Assembly: GCA_031548025.1 (NCBI GenBank)
Contig: JAVBRM010000027.1
Location: 1-64,000 of the forward strand
Origin: UBA5239 sp031548025
GTDB lineage: Bacteria; Verrucomicrobiota; Lentisphaeria; Victivallales; Victivallaceae
DNA: 64,000 bases
Direction of reading: 5' to 3'
The translations under genes were made by a program, and so were the position numbers. How positions within the stretch are numbered: the stretch's first letter is position 1; the number at the start of each line of letters is the position of its first letter. Below are positions 16,439 through 24,795 of this stretch, piece by piece. The notes below the pieces were generated by a model, which was not told the origin of the DNA, did no database searches, and worked only from the letters and a program-made list of their open reading frames with translations.

Positions 16439-19400
16439 ATGAAAAAGATCATCCTATCCGCGTTTTTATTTGCCGGAGCCCTATGCTTGTCGGCCCAGCT
16501 CAAAGAAATCCCGCCAAACGCCTCATTTGCCGACCAATGTACGATATTGGACGGCAGCAGCAGTGTAGAACAAGCTAAAATCGCCACCAACAAAAACGCG
16601 GAAATCACCCTGAACGGCAATGTTGAAATCACGATCGACGGCAAGGTAGTCAAGGTTCTGGAACTCCGGGCCTCCGTCAAAGACCAGAGCAACCACCAGG
16701 ACCGTTATTTCGCCGCCACCATTCCGATTAAAGCCGACGATATCAAGGACGCGACGCACCTGGTGATCGAGTGCGGAGCCAAGGATTGGGTCAACGGCGC
16801 ATGGGGACCGCTCTCCTTTTTCGTCAGCGACAAAGGCGCATGGTACGGCGGCGGCATTTACAAGAACTTCAAGAACCAGAAAGGGCTGATCCAGACCTAT
16901 GCGGTGGACTTGAAGAACAGTGAAGGAAAATTCTATACCGGCAAAGGCAGCGCTCTGCATGAACTGCGGATTACCGGCAACGCCACTCATAACCCCAACT
17001 CATTGTATATCCGTAAAATCTACACCGCCAAAATGATCGAAGCCACCAGCCGGACTATCACAGCCCGTCCGGTAACCGAACCGGCCAAGCTGAAAATCTA
17101 TCCCAATGGTTCGACGGTCGAATTCGAGATCAAGGGCGGCAACGGTACCCCGGCGGAAAAAGATACGCTGCAGTGGACTCTGGCCGATTTTCTCGACAAA
17201 ACCGTGGATTCCGGCAAAGTTGAATTCGGCCCCGAGCAATGGAAAGACGGGCTCAAGCTGGAATTTAACGGCAAAAAATATCCCGCCGGATTTTATTATC
17301 TCCGGGTGGCACTCACCAGCGACGGAGCAACCGTGCCGTGGAACGGAACCCGGCCCGAAGGCTTTGAAACCTTCGGTTTTTTGCCTCCTATCGAGGCGTT
17401 TCCCATTGAATTTGCCGATCAATCCCGCTTCGGAGCCCAGGGTACCAATTATCTTTATAAGCGCGATCCGCTCAATCCGCTCTACAACGTCATGGGCATC
17501 CGCTGGGTTTATGAGAACGCCCGCCCGATCTGGGCCGAACCTACTCCCGACAAACAGTTCGCGATCAAAACGGATAAAGAACTGGAATACAACAAAAAAG
17601 GCCGTATCGCGGTCAATCAATACGCTTATCTGATCAGCATGCTGGGCGCGCCGCCGCATATGCTGAAACTCCCTTCATACGTCACCCCGGAACAAGCCCG
17701 CAAGGATATCGCACGGCTGGCCCAGGCCTATCCCTTGAAAGACCCGACCGCTTACACGGCGCTGGTGGAAAAATTGATGGATCAGGAAGCCCGCAAGCGC
17801 AAAATCGCCATGCCGCACATGAGCCGCAATTATTACGAAATGCACTGGGAACCGGACTGGCACTGGCGCGGCACCGATGAAGAATTCATCGAATATTATT
17901 CATGCGCCCGCCAGGCTATGGACAAGGCCGACCCGACCGCGATCCTGACCGCCGCCAATTACGGCGTGATCGACGTCGGCACGGACAAATTGGAAAAACT
18001 TTTCAAGAAAGGCTTAGCCAAGCACATCAACGGCATCACGACGCATCTTTACCTGATGAAAGCCGGTTGGCCGGAAGCCGCCGGGCTGGACCAGGAATGC
18101 CGCCGCCTCCGTCGTTTGACCGATAAATATCTCGGCAAAAACGCTCCCATTTACCAGACCGAAGGCGGCACCAAAGTCAGCGGCTCACCGCGCAAACCGG
18201 AAATTCTGCGCAATCACCTCGGTATCTTTTTGCGCGGACATTTGATCGCGCTCGGCGAAGGTTTTGACTCCACCTGGTTTTTCTACACCGCCGACCATGA
18301 CAATATGAACAAAAAAGACGCCGCCGCCACCGATTACGGGATGTTTTTCAATATGGACAGCAACGGCCGGGTTTTCGGCGCTGACGAAGTCGCCCCCAAG
18401 CCGACGGCGCTGGGCGTGGCCGCCATGACCCGCTTGCTGGAAGGCACCAAAACTCTCGGCCGCCTCGATTATTTCGGGGAAGGCGTTTATGTATATGCAT
18501 TTATGCGCGATGATAAAATTATTCATGCCTTGTGGGCTCCGTTCGGCGACAAAAAGATTGCACTGGAAGTCGGGATCAATCCGGTCACGATCTATGACGT
18601 GATGGGCAATCCGCGTACCGCTACCCCGGTCGGCGAAAAACTCGAATTGACCTTGAACGACCTGCCGTTCTATATCGTCGGAGCCGATCCGCGCACCGTG
18701 CCGAACCAGGAAATACTGGCTGCCGTCGTGGGAACCGCTTTTCCCTATTCGCCGGTTTCGCAGAAAAAAATGCTGCTGGAACGCGGCGGCAAACAGATTC
18801 CGATCGAAAAAGGCGCGATTCTTTCGCCCGAACTTTCCAGCGGCATTTATCTGTTGGCTGAGCGCGACTCCAGCGGACAGCTCCGTTCCGCCCGGCTCCT
18901 GGAGCTGGAAGGGGCGACCAAAATCACCGGGATCACCGCGGATAAGAACGGATTCCAAGTCACTTGCACCAACCGCAGCGCCGAGGTTCAGAAATATACC
19001 CTCAACGGCTTTTTCCTGAGAAAACAGGAAAAACACGGTTTCAGCAAGGAAATCAGCCTGAAAGGCAACGAAACTAAAACCGTTACCATACCTTACGAAG
19101 AGTCCGGCTACGATCCGCTTTATGGAATTCCGTCATGGACTTTCGAGCTCCGCCGTAAGCTGCCTATCGCACTGGAATCAGCCTCAAGCTTGCGATCTTC
19201 CAAGCTCGCTTCGAACCAGTCGGAGACCTTCGATAGCCCGCTATCGGCGGTTCCGACGAATTCAAATCAAACTCGAAATCTTCTCAAGCTTGAGGCTGAT
19301 TCCAGTGCGATAGGCAGCCAGGGCGAACTCTGTGCCAAAGAACCGTTTGTCTGGGGCGGCGCGACCGCGAACGCCGTTGCCGAATTCAGCCGTTTCTACG

Positions 19401-19960
19401 GCAAGGAAGCCATCAATTACCAGCAGGGCAAATGGAAAGGCATGGATGATTTCAGTTTCCGCTACAAACTCGCCGAAGAAAAAGACAGCGTTCGGCTGTC
19501 GGTCGAGATCAAGGACGATGTCGCATACCGGAAACTTTACGACAAGGGGCTCTGGCGGACGGATTCGGTGGTCGCGGCCTTCGGCAGCGGGCGCGATCCC
19601 GGCAACGAATGGAACCGTCACCGGATTTTCATGATCCGCCTGAATGAAAAGAATGAAGCCGAAGCCGGCGAGTTGATCGGCGTACCCGCCGGCGAATTCG
19701 TCCCGGTTGAGGGGTTGTCCGCCAAAGTCGTCCGCGACGAAAACACCAAAATCACCAGTTATGAACTCACGGTGCCTTTCCAACTTTTCGGCGACCCGGC
19801 CGCAATCCGCCAGGACGGCAGTTTCGGTTTCGGCCTCTCCGTGCATGACGTCGACTCGGCGGAAGAAGCGGAAAAAGACACTCACCGGGCGGCCGGTTTC
19901 TACGGCGGCGCACCGTTTTTCATGCAGAGTATGAAGTTCGGAACCATTTACCTGAAATAA
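16439..19960 (+). CDS. Large secreted clan-A glycoside-hydrolase-like protein with C-terminal CBM9-like domain
   Basis: The 1173-aa protein starts with a signal peptide ending near LCLSAQ. Beta-sandwich regions come first, then a TIM-barrel-like section of roughly residues 330-700. Glu near 465 (YYEMHWEPDW) and Glu near 574 (IYQTEGGTKV) have the strand-4/strand-7 spacing of clan GH-A enzymes such as GH39. Residues ~965-1173 (LCAKEPFVWGG, then DSVRLSVEIKDDVAY) resemble CBM9/DOMON carbohydrate-binding domains. Between them, residues ~907-960 are encoded by a 160-bp inverted-repeat element at 19159-19318 that is read through in frame. The low-complexity Ser/Leu/Ala composition of that stretch is unlike the rest. 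No exact family is assigned. AAGGA precedes the ATG. It is the third gene of cassette C. Confidence 0.8.
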   Translation: MKKIILSAFLFAGALCLSAQLKEIPPNASFADQCTILDGSSSVEQAKIATNKNAEITLNGNVEITIDGKVVKVLELRASVKDQSNHQDRYFAATIPIKADDIKDATHLVIECGAKDWVNGAWGPLSFFVSDKGAWYGGGIYKNFKNQKGLIQTYAVDLKNSEGKFYTGKGSALHELRITGNATHNPNSLYIRKIYTAKMIEATSRTITARPVTEPAKLKIYPNGSTVEFEIKGGNGTPAEKDTLQWTLADFLDKTVDSGKVEFGPEQWKDGLKLEFNGKKYPAGFYYLRVALTSDGATVPWNGTRPEGFETFGFLPPIEAFPIEFADQSRFGAQGTNYLYKRDPLNPLYNVMGIRWVYENARPIWAEPTPDKQFAIKTDKELEYNKKGRIAVNQYAYLISMLGAPPHMLKLPSYVTPEQARKDIARLAQAYPLKDPTAYTALVEKLMDQEARKRKIAMPHMSRNYYEMHWEPDWHWRGTDEEFIEYYSCARQAMDKADPTAILTAANYGVIDVGTDKLEKLFKKGLAKHINGITTHLYLMKAGWPEAAGLDQECRRLRRLTDKYLGKNAPIYQTEGGTKVSGSPRKPEILRNHLGIFLRGHLIALGEGFDSTWFFYTADHDNMNKKDAAATDYGMFFNMDSNGRVFGADEVAPKPTALGVAAMTRLLEGTKTLGRLDYFGEGVYVYAFMRDDKIIHALWAPFGDKKIALEVGINPVTIYDVMGNPRTATPVGEKLELTLNDLPFYIVGADPRTVPNQEILAAVVGTAFPYSPVSQKKMLLERGGKQIPIEKGAILSPELSSGIYLLAERDSSGQLRSARLLELEGATKITGITADKNGFQVTCTNRSAEVQKYTLNGFFLRKQEKHGFSKEISLKGNETKTVTIPYEESGYDPLYGIPSWTFELRRKLPIALESASSLRSSKLASNQSETFDSPLSAVPTNSNQTRNLLKLEADSSAIGSQGELCAKEPFVWGGATANAVAEFSRFYGKEAINYQQGKWKGMDDFSFRYKLAEEKDSVRLSVEIKDDVAYRKLYDKGLWRTDSVVAAFGSGRDPGNEWNRHRIFMIRLNEKNEAEAGELIGVPAGEFVPVEGLSAKVVRDENTKITSYELTVPFQLFGDPAAIRQDGSFGFGLSVHDVDSAEEAEKDTHRAAGFYGGAPFFMQSMKFGTIYLK
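19159..19318. repeat. 160-bp palindromic element inside a coding region
   Basis: The arms 19159-19192 and 19285-19318 are perfect 34-base reverse complements. The 92-base interior is an imperfect palindrome centred on the small hairpin CGATAGCCCGCTATCG at 19231-19246. The whole element is translated in frame as part of the 1173-aa hydrolase. It looks like a MITE or an in-frame palindromic element. An assembly or amplification artefact (template switch) is the alternative. No second copy was noticed in the window. Confidence 0.9.
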
Positions 19961-19973
19961 AGAGGACCTCCCT

Positions 19974-21290
19974 ATGAATCATTCGCAATCTTATCGGACG
20001 CGCAAGCACAATGTCATGAAATGGTATGCCCCTGCCCGCTTCGGTTTCTTCTGTCACTGGGGCCTCTATACCGGCGGCGGCAACACCCATACGGATGCAG
20101 CTCAGGAAAAACCGCTGACCTATAAATCTCCGGCGGAGTTCGAAGCCGCCGCGGGCGATCCGGACAAAGTCGCCGCCAACATGGTAGCCGCCGCCGAGTT
20201 CTGCGGCGCCAAATACCTGACGCTGACCATGCTCCACAGCAATAGCGCGCTGTGTGTCCTCTATCCGACCCGAGTGCCGGGATTCCGCTACAAAACTCAA
20301 AACGATTACCTCGGCGCGGTCATCCGCCGCGCCCATGAACGCGGCATCCGCCCGATTATCTATTTACCCTGCCGGGCGGACCACTGGAGCTCACTCTCGA
20401 TGGGTCCCTGCGTGTCGGAAGAGCTCCGGGACAGTGCCGCTTATGCCGCCGCCGTCCGCGAGATGGCTGCGGAATTGTTTGAAATCCACGGCAAGAAAGT
20501 CGCCGGGTTCTGGCTCGACGGCATGTCCCCGGAAATGAAAGGCTTCCCGGCTTTTCTGAAAAAGCTCAATCCGGATGCTATCGCCATCGTCAACAACCAT
20601 ACCTCGCTCGAGCTCGAAGCCATGGATTATGGAACCACGGAATTTCTTCCGGAAACCCCGATTCCGCCGTATTGCCGCCCCAATGCCCTGCGACGGGTGG
20701 CGCCTTTTAACATTTCGATCCCCGGGCGGGATTTCAATGAAGACATCCCCACCTGTTGCGCCTGGTGGGATCACGGCGACAACCGGGCTCTGCAATCGGC
20801 CCAACCATACCTGGATGACCGGTGTTTCCTGCTGCGCCAGATGATTTCCTCGCTCGGCCAGCGCGGACAATGGAACTTCGCTCTCGGCATTGGTCCCCGA
20901 ATCGACGGGACCATGCCACCCGAATTCGCCGATTCGCTGCAATGCGTTCACGACTTCATGAGCTGGGGCGCGGAAGCCATTTACAACACCACCGGTGGCG
21001 AAGATTCACCGATTATCCCCGGATTTTTCACCGCGCCGTGGAGTCCGCAGGGCTTCTGCTCGGTCACCCGCCGCCTCGACGAACCGGACACCTGCTATAT
21101 TCTGGTGACGGGGGCCCCGGATTGCGACAGTGCCATGTTCCACACAAGCGGCCTCGAGCCGCGCCAAATCACCGACCTGCGAACCGGGCAAGAAATACCG
21201 TTTACCATGCTGAGCGGCATCTACCTGGAAAACGTCGACTGGAGCGATGTGGAAAAACATGGAGTAAAAGTCTTCAAAGTATCCTTCTAG
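19974..21290 (+). CDS. GH29 alpha-L-fucosidase-like enzyme
   Basis: The 438-aa protein opens with KWYAPARFGFFCHWGLYTGG, the GH29 first-strand signature. KYLTLTMLHSNSALC and IRPIIYLPCRADHW follow. VAGFWLDGM places the expected catalytic nucleophile Asp near residue 182. The end has DLRTGQEIPFTM in a short beta-sandwich. The family cleaves terminal alpha-L-fucose; some divergent members have other or unknown specificity. The usual His pairs of the fucose pocket are not fully recognisable, so the substrate is uncertain. There is no signal peptide, so it is probably cytoplasmic. It lies 13 bases after the 1173-aa hydrolase, with AGAGGA upstream. Confidence 0.85.
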   Translation: MNHSQSYRTRKHNVMKWYAPARFGFFCHWGLYTGGGNTHTDAAQEKPLTYKSPAEFEAAAGDPDKVAANMVAAAEFCGAKYLTLTMLHSNSALCVLYPTRVPGFRYKTQNDYLGAVIRRAHERGIRPIIYLPCRADHWSSLSMGPCVSEELRDSAAYAAAVREMAAELFEIHGKKVAGFWLDGMSPEMKGFPAFLKKLNPDAIAIVNNHTSLELEAMDYGTTEFLPETPIPPYCRPNALRRVAPFNISIPGRDFNEDIPTCCAWWDHGDNRALQSAQPYLDDRCFLLRQMISSLGQRGQWNFALGIGPRIDGTMPPEFADSLQCVHDFMSWGAEAIYNTTGGEDSPIIPGFFTAPWSPQGFCSVTRRLDEPDTCYILVTGAPDCDSAMFHTSGLEPRQITDLRTGQEIPFTMLSGIYLENVDWSDVEKHGVKVFKVSF

Positions 21291-21294
21291 CGGC

Positions 21295-21331
21295 TGGACT
21301 TTTCCGCAATTTCGTGCTATGTTTTATCTAT
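21295..21331 (+). promoter_or_regulatory. Shared regulatory element copy 2 / possible leaderless promoter
   Basis: TGGACTTTTCCGCAAT (21295-21310) matches 14467-14482 in 15 of 16 bases, and both copies end with a T-rich TCTAT block. It also reads as a weak promoter: TGGACT, 17 bases, TATGTT (21318-21323), only 6 bases before the ATG at 21330. No ribosome site is visible, so a leaderless mRNA is possible. Confidence 0.4.
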
Positions 21332-22175
21332 GGAACCGACTATAGATCTGATATTGCATGATGAGGTCAAACGGCTGCTGGACCATTTCGCGGCCGTGAT
21401 GAACCTGGGGATCGTATTGTTCAATGCTAAAGGCGAGATCATCCAGCGCGGCATGGACCGCCGCAACTCCGATTACTGCCGGTTGATGCAGAACCATCTG
21501 TTCGGCTATGACCGCTGCGTAACCCTGGACGCCTCCAAACAGCGCGAAAGCGTCGCCACCCGTTCCACGGTCTGCTACCGCTGCCATGCCGGTTTGCACG
21601 AGGCCATCGCCCCGGTAATGGCGGAGGGAATTCCGGCGGGTTTCGTCTCAATCGGGCAGTTTCGCACCACCCGGAAGCTGTCTGCGGAGGTCAAGCGCCG
21701 TTGCGAGGACCCGAAGTTGCTGGCCGCTATTGAGCAGGCTTTCGAAAAGCTGCCGTATATTCCTCCTGCCAAGCTGGACAACCTGCTGGGGATGTTTTCG
21801 CTGCTGATCGACTATATCGTGACCAAGGAATTGGTGGGGCTGCGGCGGGACCGTACTTTGCTGCGGATCGAAAAATATATCGCGGATCATGCCGAGGTTA
21901 ATATCACGCTGGGCGAAGTCGCCCGGCATGTCGGCAAAAGTTCCTCCACCGTGTCGCACCTGGTGAAAAGCAAAACCGGAATGACTTTTAAAAACATGGT
22001 CATCGAACAGAAAATGACGCTGGCCGAAAAGTTGATGAAGTCCCATCCGGAAAAGACCATCGAAGAGATCGCCGCCGAGACCGGCTACGACGATCCTTTC
22101 TATTTTTCCCGTTTATACCGCAAGTACCGGAAAATCCCTCCGTCCGAATACCGCCGTGTCATGAAAGGGCAGTGA
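21330..22175 (+). CDS. PocR-domain AraC-family regulator
   Basis: The 281-aa protein has an N-terminal PocR ligand-binding domain (residues ~5-165). Its conserved Cys cluster is seen in YDRCVTLDASK and STVCYRCHAGLHE. A C-terminal AraC double HTH follows (INITLGEVARHVGKSSSTVSH near 190; TIEEIAAETGYDDPFYFSRL near 245). PocR domains sense small hydroxylated compounds in known examples such as 1,2-propanediol regulation. 1,2-propanediol or lactaldehyde from fucose or rhamnose would fit its place behind a GH29-like gene (inference). Its upstream element recurs in front of the Gfo/Idh operon, which may be a second target. Confidence 0.92.
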   Translation: MEPTIDLILHDEVKRLLDHFAAVMNLGIVLFNAKGEIIQRGMDRRNSDYCRLMQNHLFGYDRCVTLDASKQRESVATRSTVCYRCHAGLHEAIAPVMAEGIPAGFVSIGQFRTTRKLSAEVKRRCEDPKLLAAIEQAFEKLPYIPPAKLDNLLGMFSLLIDYIVTKELVGLRRDRTLLRIEKYIADHAEVNITLGEVARHVGKSSSTVSHLVKSKTGMTFKNMVIEQKMTLAEKLMKSHPEKTIEEIAAETGYDDPFYFSRLYRKYRKIPPSEYRRVMKGQ

Positions 22176-22269
22176 CAATTTCCTGTTAACTATTTCAAAA
22201 TATGACTGGCAAAAATCGGCTGGAAAAGTATATTGTATTTATCGTATTTTAAACCCGGAGAAATTATCG

Positions 22270-23490
22270 ATGTTGAAAGTTAAGATTTTTTTGTTGATAG
22301 CAGCGGCATTGATTCCGCTTCATTTTTTACAGGCGGACGACGACGCGCCGCAAGCCATCAGAGTGTCCAAGCCACCCGGCCAGACAACCCGCAACCCGAC
22401 TGTGATTTATAAAGGCATCCGCGGCGCGGAAGGCGATCTGTCCAATACGATCCTGAACTTCATCAAAGCCTGCGATTGGTTCGACGTGAAAAGCAGCGGC
22501 CCGGTCGACTATACGATAGACGGTGAATTCGACGGCAGCCGGGTTGCTTTGCAGATCGTCAACGAAGAGAGCAACGCCGGCAATATCTTCCGCATTTCTT
22601 ATCCCGGTCCGGCACATCACCGGTTGCTGGCCAAAAATCTGGTCGACGCCATGTTGAAAAAGCTGTTCAATGTGGAAATGTGCAATTCCAAGATCGCGTT
22701 CTGCGCCGATACCGGCTATGGTATCCGCAATATTTTCATCTGCGACATCGACGGCGGCGACGTCCAGCAGATCACCAACTACCAGACTCTGTGCGTAGAG
22801 CCGAGTTGGTCCCCGGATTCCAAATCGCTGATTTATTCCATGTACGGCCCCTCCTATATCGATGTGGTGCAAACCAATCTGAATCCGCTGCGCACCCGCC
22901 GGCTGGTATCGTACCCCGGGCTGAACTCATCCACCGCGATCTCTCCGAACGGCAAATATCTGGCACTGATCATGAGTTTCGACAAGCAGGTCGACCTGTA
23001 TGTCAAGGAACTGGAGTCCGACCGCAAGATCCGCCTGACCAAAAGTAACGCAGTGGAAGCCTCGCCGAGCTGGAACCCGGGCGGCGGTTCGCTGGTCTTC
23101 GTATCCGACCAGAACGGCAGCCCCAAACTTTTCAAAATCGATATCAACACCAAACAGATGACCGCGCTCTATACCGAAGGCAGCGAAGCGGTTTCGCCGG
23201 AATGGAACGCCGAGGACGTGATCATTTATACCACCCGGATGGGCAATTATACCCTGGCCATCCTGAATATGGGCTACACCAGCCCGGCCCGTTCCGGCAT
23301 TCTGATCAAAGTCGGCGGCGACTGGGAGTCTCCGTCGTGGGCGCCGGACAACCGCCATGTGGTCTGCAGCCGTAAGATAGACGGCCGTTCATCGCTCTAT
23401 CTGGTCGATTCCTGGACCGGCAACTTCCGCCAGATCACGAACTTCCGCTACAACCAAAGCACCCCGTCCTGGTCAAATTTATCTAAATGA
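22270..23490 (+). CDS. tolB: TolB-like periplasmic beta-propeller protein
   Basis: A signal peptide (MLKVKIFLLIAAALIPL) is followed by the N-terminal TolB alpha/beta domain (residues ~30-135). A six-bladed propeller follows with repeated WD40-like PD40 motifs: PSWSPDSKSLIYS, TAISPNGKYLALI, PSWNPGGGSLVFV, PEWNAEDVIIYTT and PSWAPDNRHVVCS. The 406-aa length is near that of E. coli TolB (430). TolB works with Pal and TolA at the outer membrane, although no other tol/pal gene is in this window. CGGAG lies before the ATG. Its stop overlaps folC by 4 bases, opening a run of at least five co-directional genes (tolB-folC-lon-LolA-like-phosphatase). Confidence 0.93.
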   Translation: MLKVKIFLLIAAALIPLHFLQADDDAPQAIRVSKPPGQTTRNPTVIYKGIRGAEGDLSNTILNFIKACDWFDVKSSGPVDYTIDGEFDGSRVALQIVNEESNAGNIFRISYPGPAHHRLLAKNLVDAMLKKLFNVEMCNSKIAFCADTGYGIRNIFICDIDGGDVQQITNYQTLCVEPSWSPDSKSLIYSMYGPSYIDVVQTNLNPLRTRRLVSYPGLNSSTAISPNGKYLALIMSFDKQVDLYVKELESDRKIRLTKSNAVEASPSWNPGGGSLVFVSDQNGSPKLFKIDINTKQMTALYTEGSEAVSPEWNAEDVIIYTTRMGNYTLAILNMGYTSPARSGILIKVGGDWESPSWAPDNRHVVCSRKIDGRSSLYLVDSWTGNFRQITNFRYNQSTPSWSNLSK

Positions 23491-24785
23491 ACAAGTTAAA
23501 CTATCAGCAGGCGCTTCTCTATCTGGGACAACTGGAAAAATTCGGCATTAAACTGGGTCTGGAGCAAACCCGGCGGCTGATGGATGGCGCCGGCTCCCCG
23601 GACCGCCGGCTGCGTTTTATTCATGTGGCGGGCACCAACGGCAAAGGCTCCTGCTGTGCCATGCTGGAAGCGGCTCTGCGCAAAGCCGGTTACACCACCG
23701 GGCTTTATACGTCTCCGCACTTAATATCTCCCTGCGAAAGAATCAGAATCAACGGCATGGCACTCAGCGAGGAGCAGTATGCCGATATCGTGTCTTTGCT
23801 CAAACCGATCGCGGACAATCTCGGCGGCTGCCCGACTTATTTTGAATTTACCACAGTCATGGCGGTGATGGCTTTTGAACGGGCCAGGGTCGACTTCGTG
23901 ATTTGGGAAACCGGCATGGGGGGGCGTTTCGATTCCACCAACGTGGTCGATCCGCTGTGCGCGGTCATCACCTCGATTGCCCTGGATCACGAGAAATATC
24001 TCGGTGCGGACATTCCCTCGATCGCCCGTGAAAAAGCCGGCATCATCAAGCCATCCCGCCCGGTATTCTGCGCTCAGTTGGCGGACGATGCCTTTAAAGT
24101 AATACTCACCCGGTGCAGAGAAGTCGGGGCCTGGATGCATTTATGCGACCACGACGACTGCACCAACTTGAAAATCGAGCTTACTGGGGACAAATTCCAA
24201 CAGTCGTTCGACTATAGCGGCTACCGGATTGTCCTGAGCCTGCCGGGAGCCTTGCAGAGACGCAATTTCCAAATCGTCTATGGAGTACTGTTGTTCCTGG
24301 CGCAGAAACACGGCGTCAATCTCGAATTGGCCTTGAGCGGACTGGCCGAAGTCAAGTGGCCTGCCCGGATGCAGTTTCTACCCGACGGTTCGCTCCTGGA
24401 CGGAGCGCATAATCCGGAAGGCGCCCAGGCTTTGGCCGAGGCTTTGAAGGAAATATTACCCGACGCCAAGTTCACGATCATCATGGCCGGTTTCGCCGAC
24501 AAGGATACCGCCGGAGTGATCAGGGCGCTGGAACCGGTGGCGGCGGAATTCATATTCATTCCGATCCAGGTCGGGGACCGTCACGGTCATGTCCCGGAAG
24601 AACTGGCGGCTATTTTGCATGAATTCAGTTCCAAACCGGCGGCAACCGCGGCCAGTCTGGACGAAGCGCTGAAACTGCCGGTGCACAATCGGCGTTTATT
24701 TGCCGGATCTTTGTTCCTGGCGGGCGAAGTATTGGAACATTATTACCCGGCGCGTGTCATATTAAATTTAAACTCGGAAGATTAA
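23487..24785 (+). CDS. folC: Dihydrofolate/folylpolyglutamate synthase
   Basis: This 432-aa Mur-ligase-family enzyme has the P-loop VAGTNGKGSCCAMLEAAL near residue 48. TTGLYTSPHLISPCERIRIN, ETGMGGRFDSTNVV and the C-terminal DGAHNPEGAQAL are all FolC signatures. It adds glutamate to dihydropteroate and/or tetrahydrofolate using ATP in the cytoplasm. The ATGA overlap with tolB indicates translational coupling. lon begins 10 bases downstream. Length and motifs are complete and nothing is missing. Confidence 0.96.
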   Translation: MNKLNYQQALLYLGQLEKFGIKLGLEQTRRLMDGAGSPDRRLRFIHVAGTNGKGSCCAMLEAALRKAGYTTGLYTSPHLISPCERIRINGMALSEEQYADIVSLLKPIADNLGGCPTYFEFTTVMAVMAFERARVDFVIWETGMGGRFDSTNVVDPLCAVITSIALDHEKYLGADIPSIAREKAGIIKPSRPVFCAQLADDAFKVILTRCREVGAWMHLCDHDDCTNLKIELTGDKFQQSFDYSGYRIVLSLPGALQRRNFQIVYGVLLFLAQKHGVNLELALSGLAEVKWPARMQFLPDGSLLDGAHNPEGAQALAEALKEILPDAKFTIIMAGFADKDTAGVIRALEPVAAEFIFIPIQVGDRHGHVPEELAAILHEFSSKPAATAASLDEALKLPVHNRRLFAGSLFLAGEVLEHYYPARVILNLNSED

Positions 24786-24795
24786 GGAAGTATTT

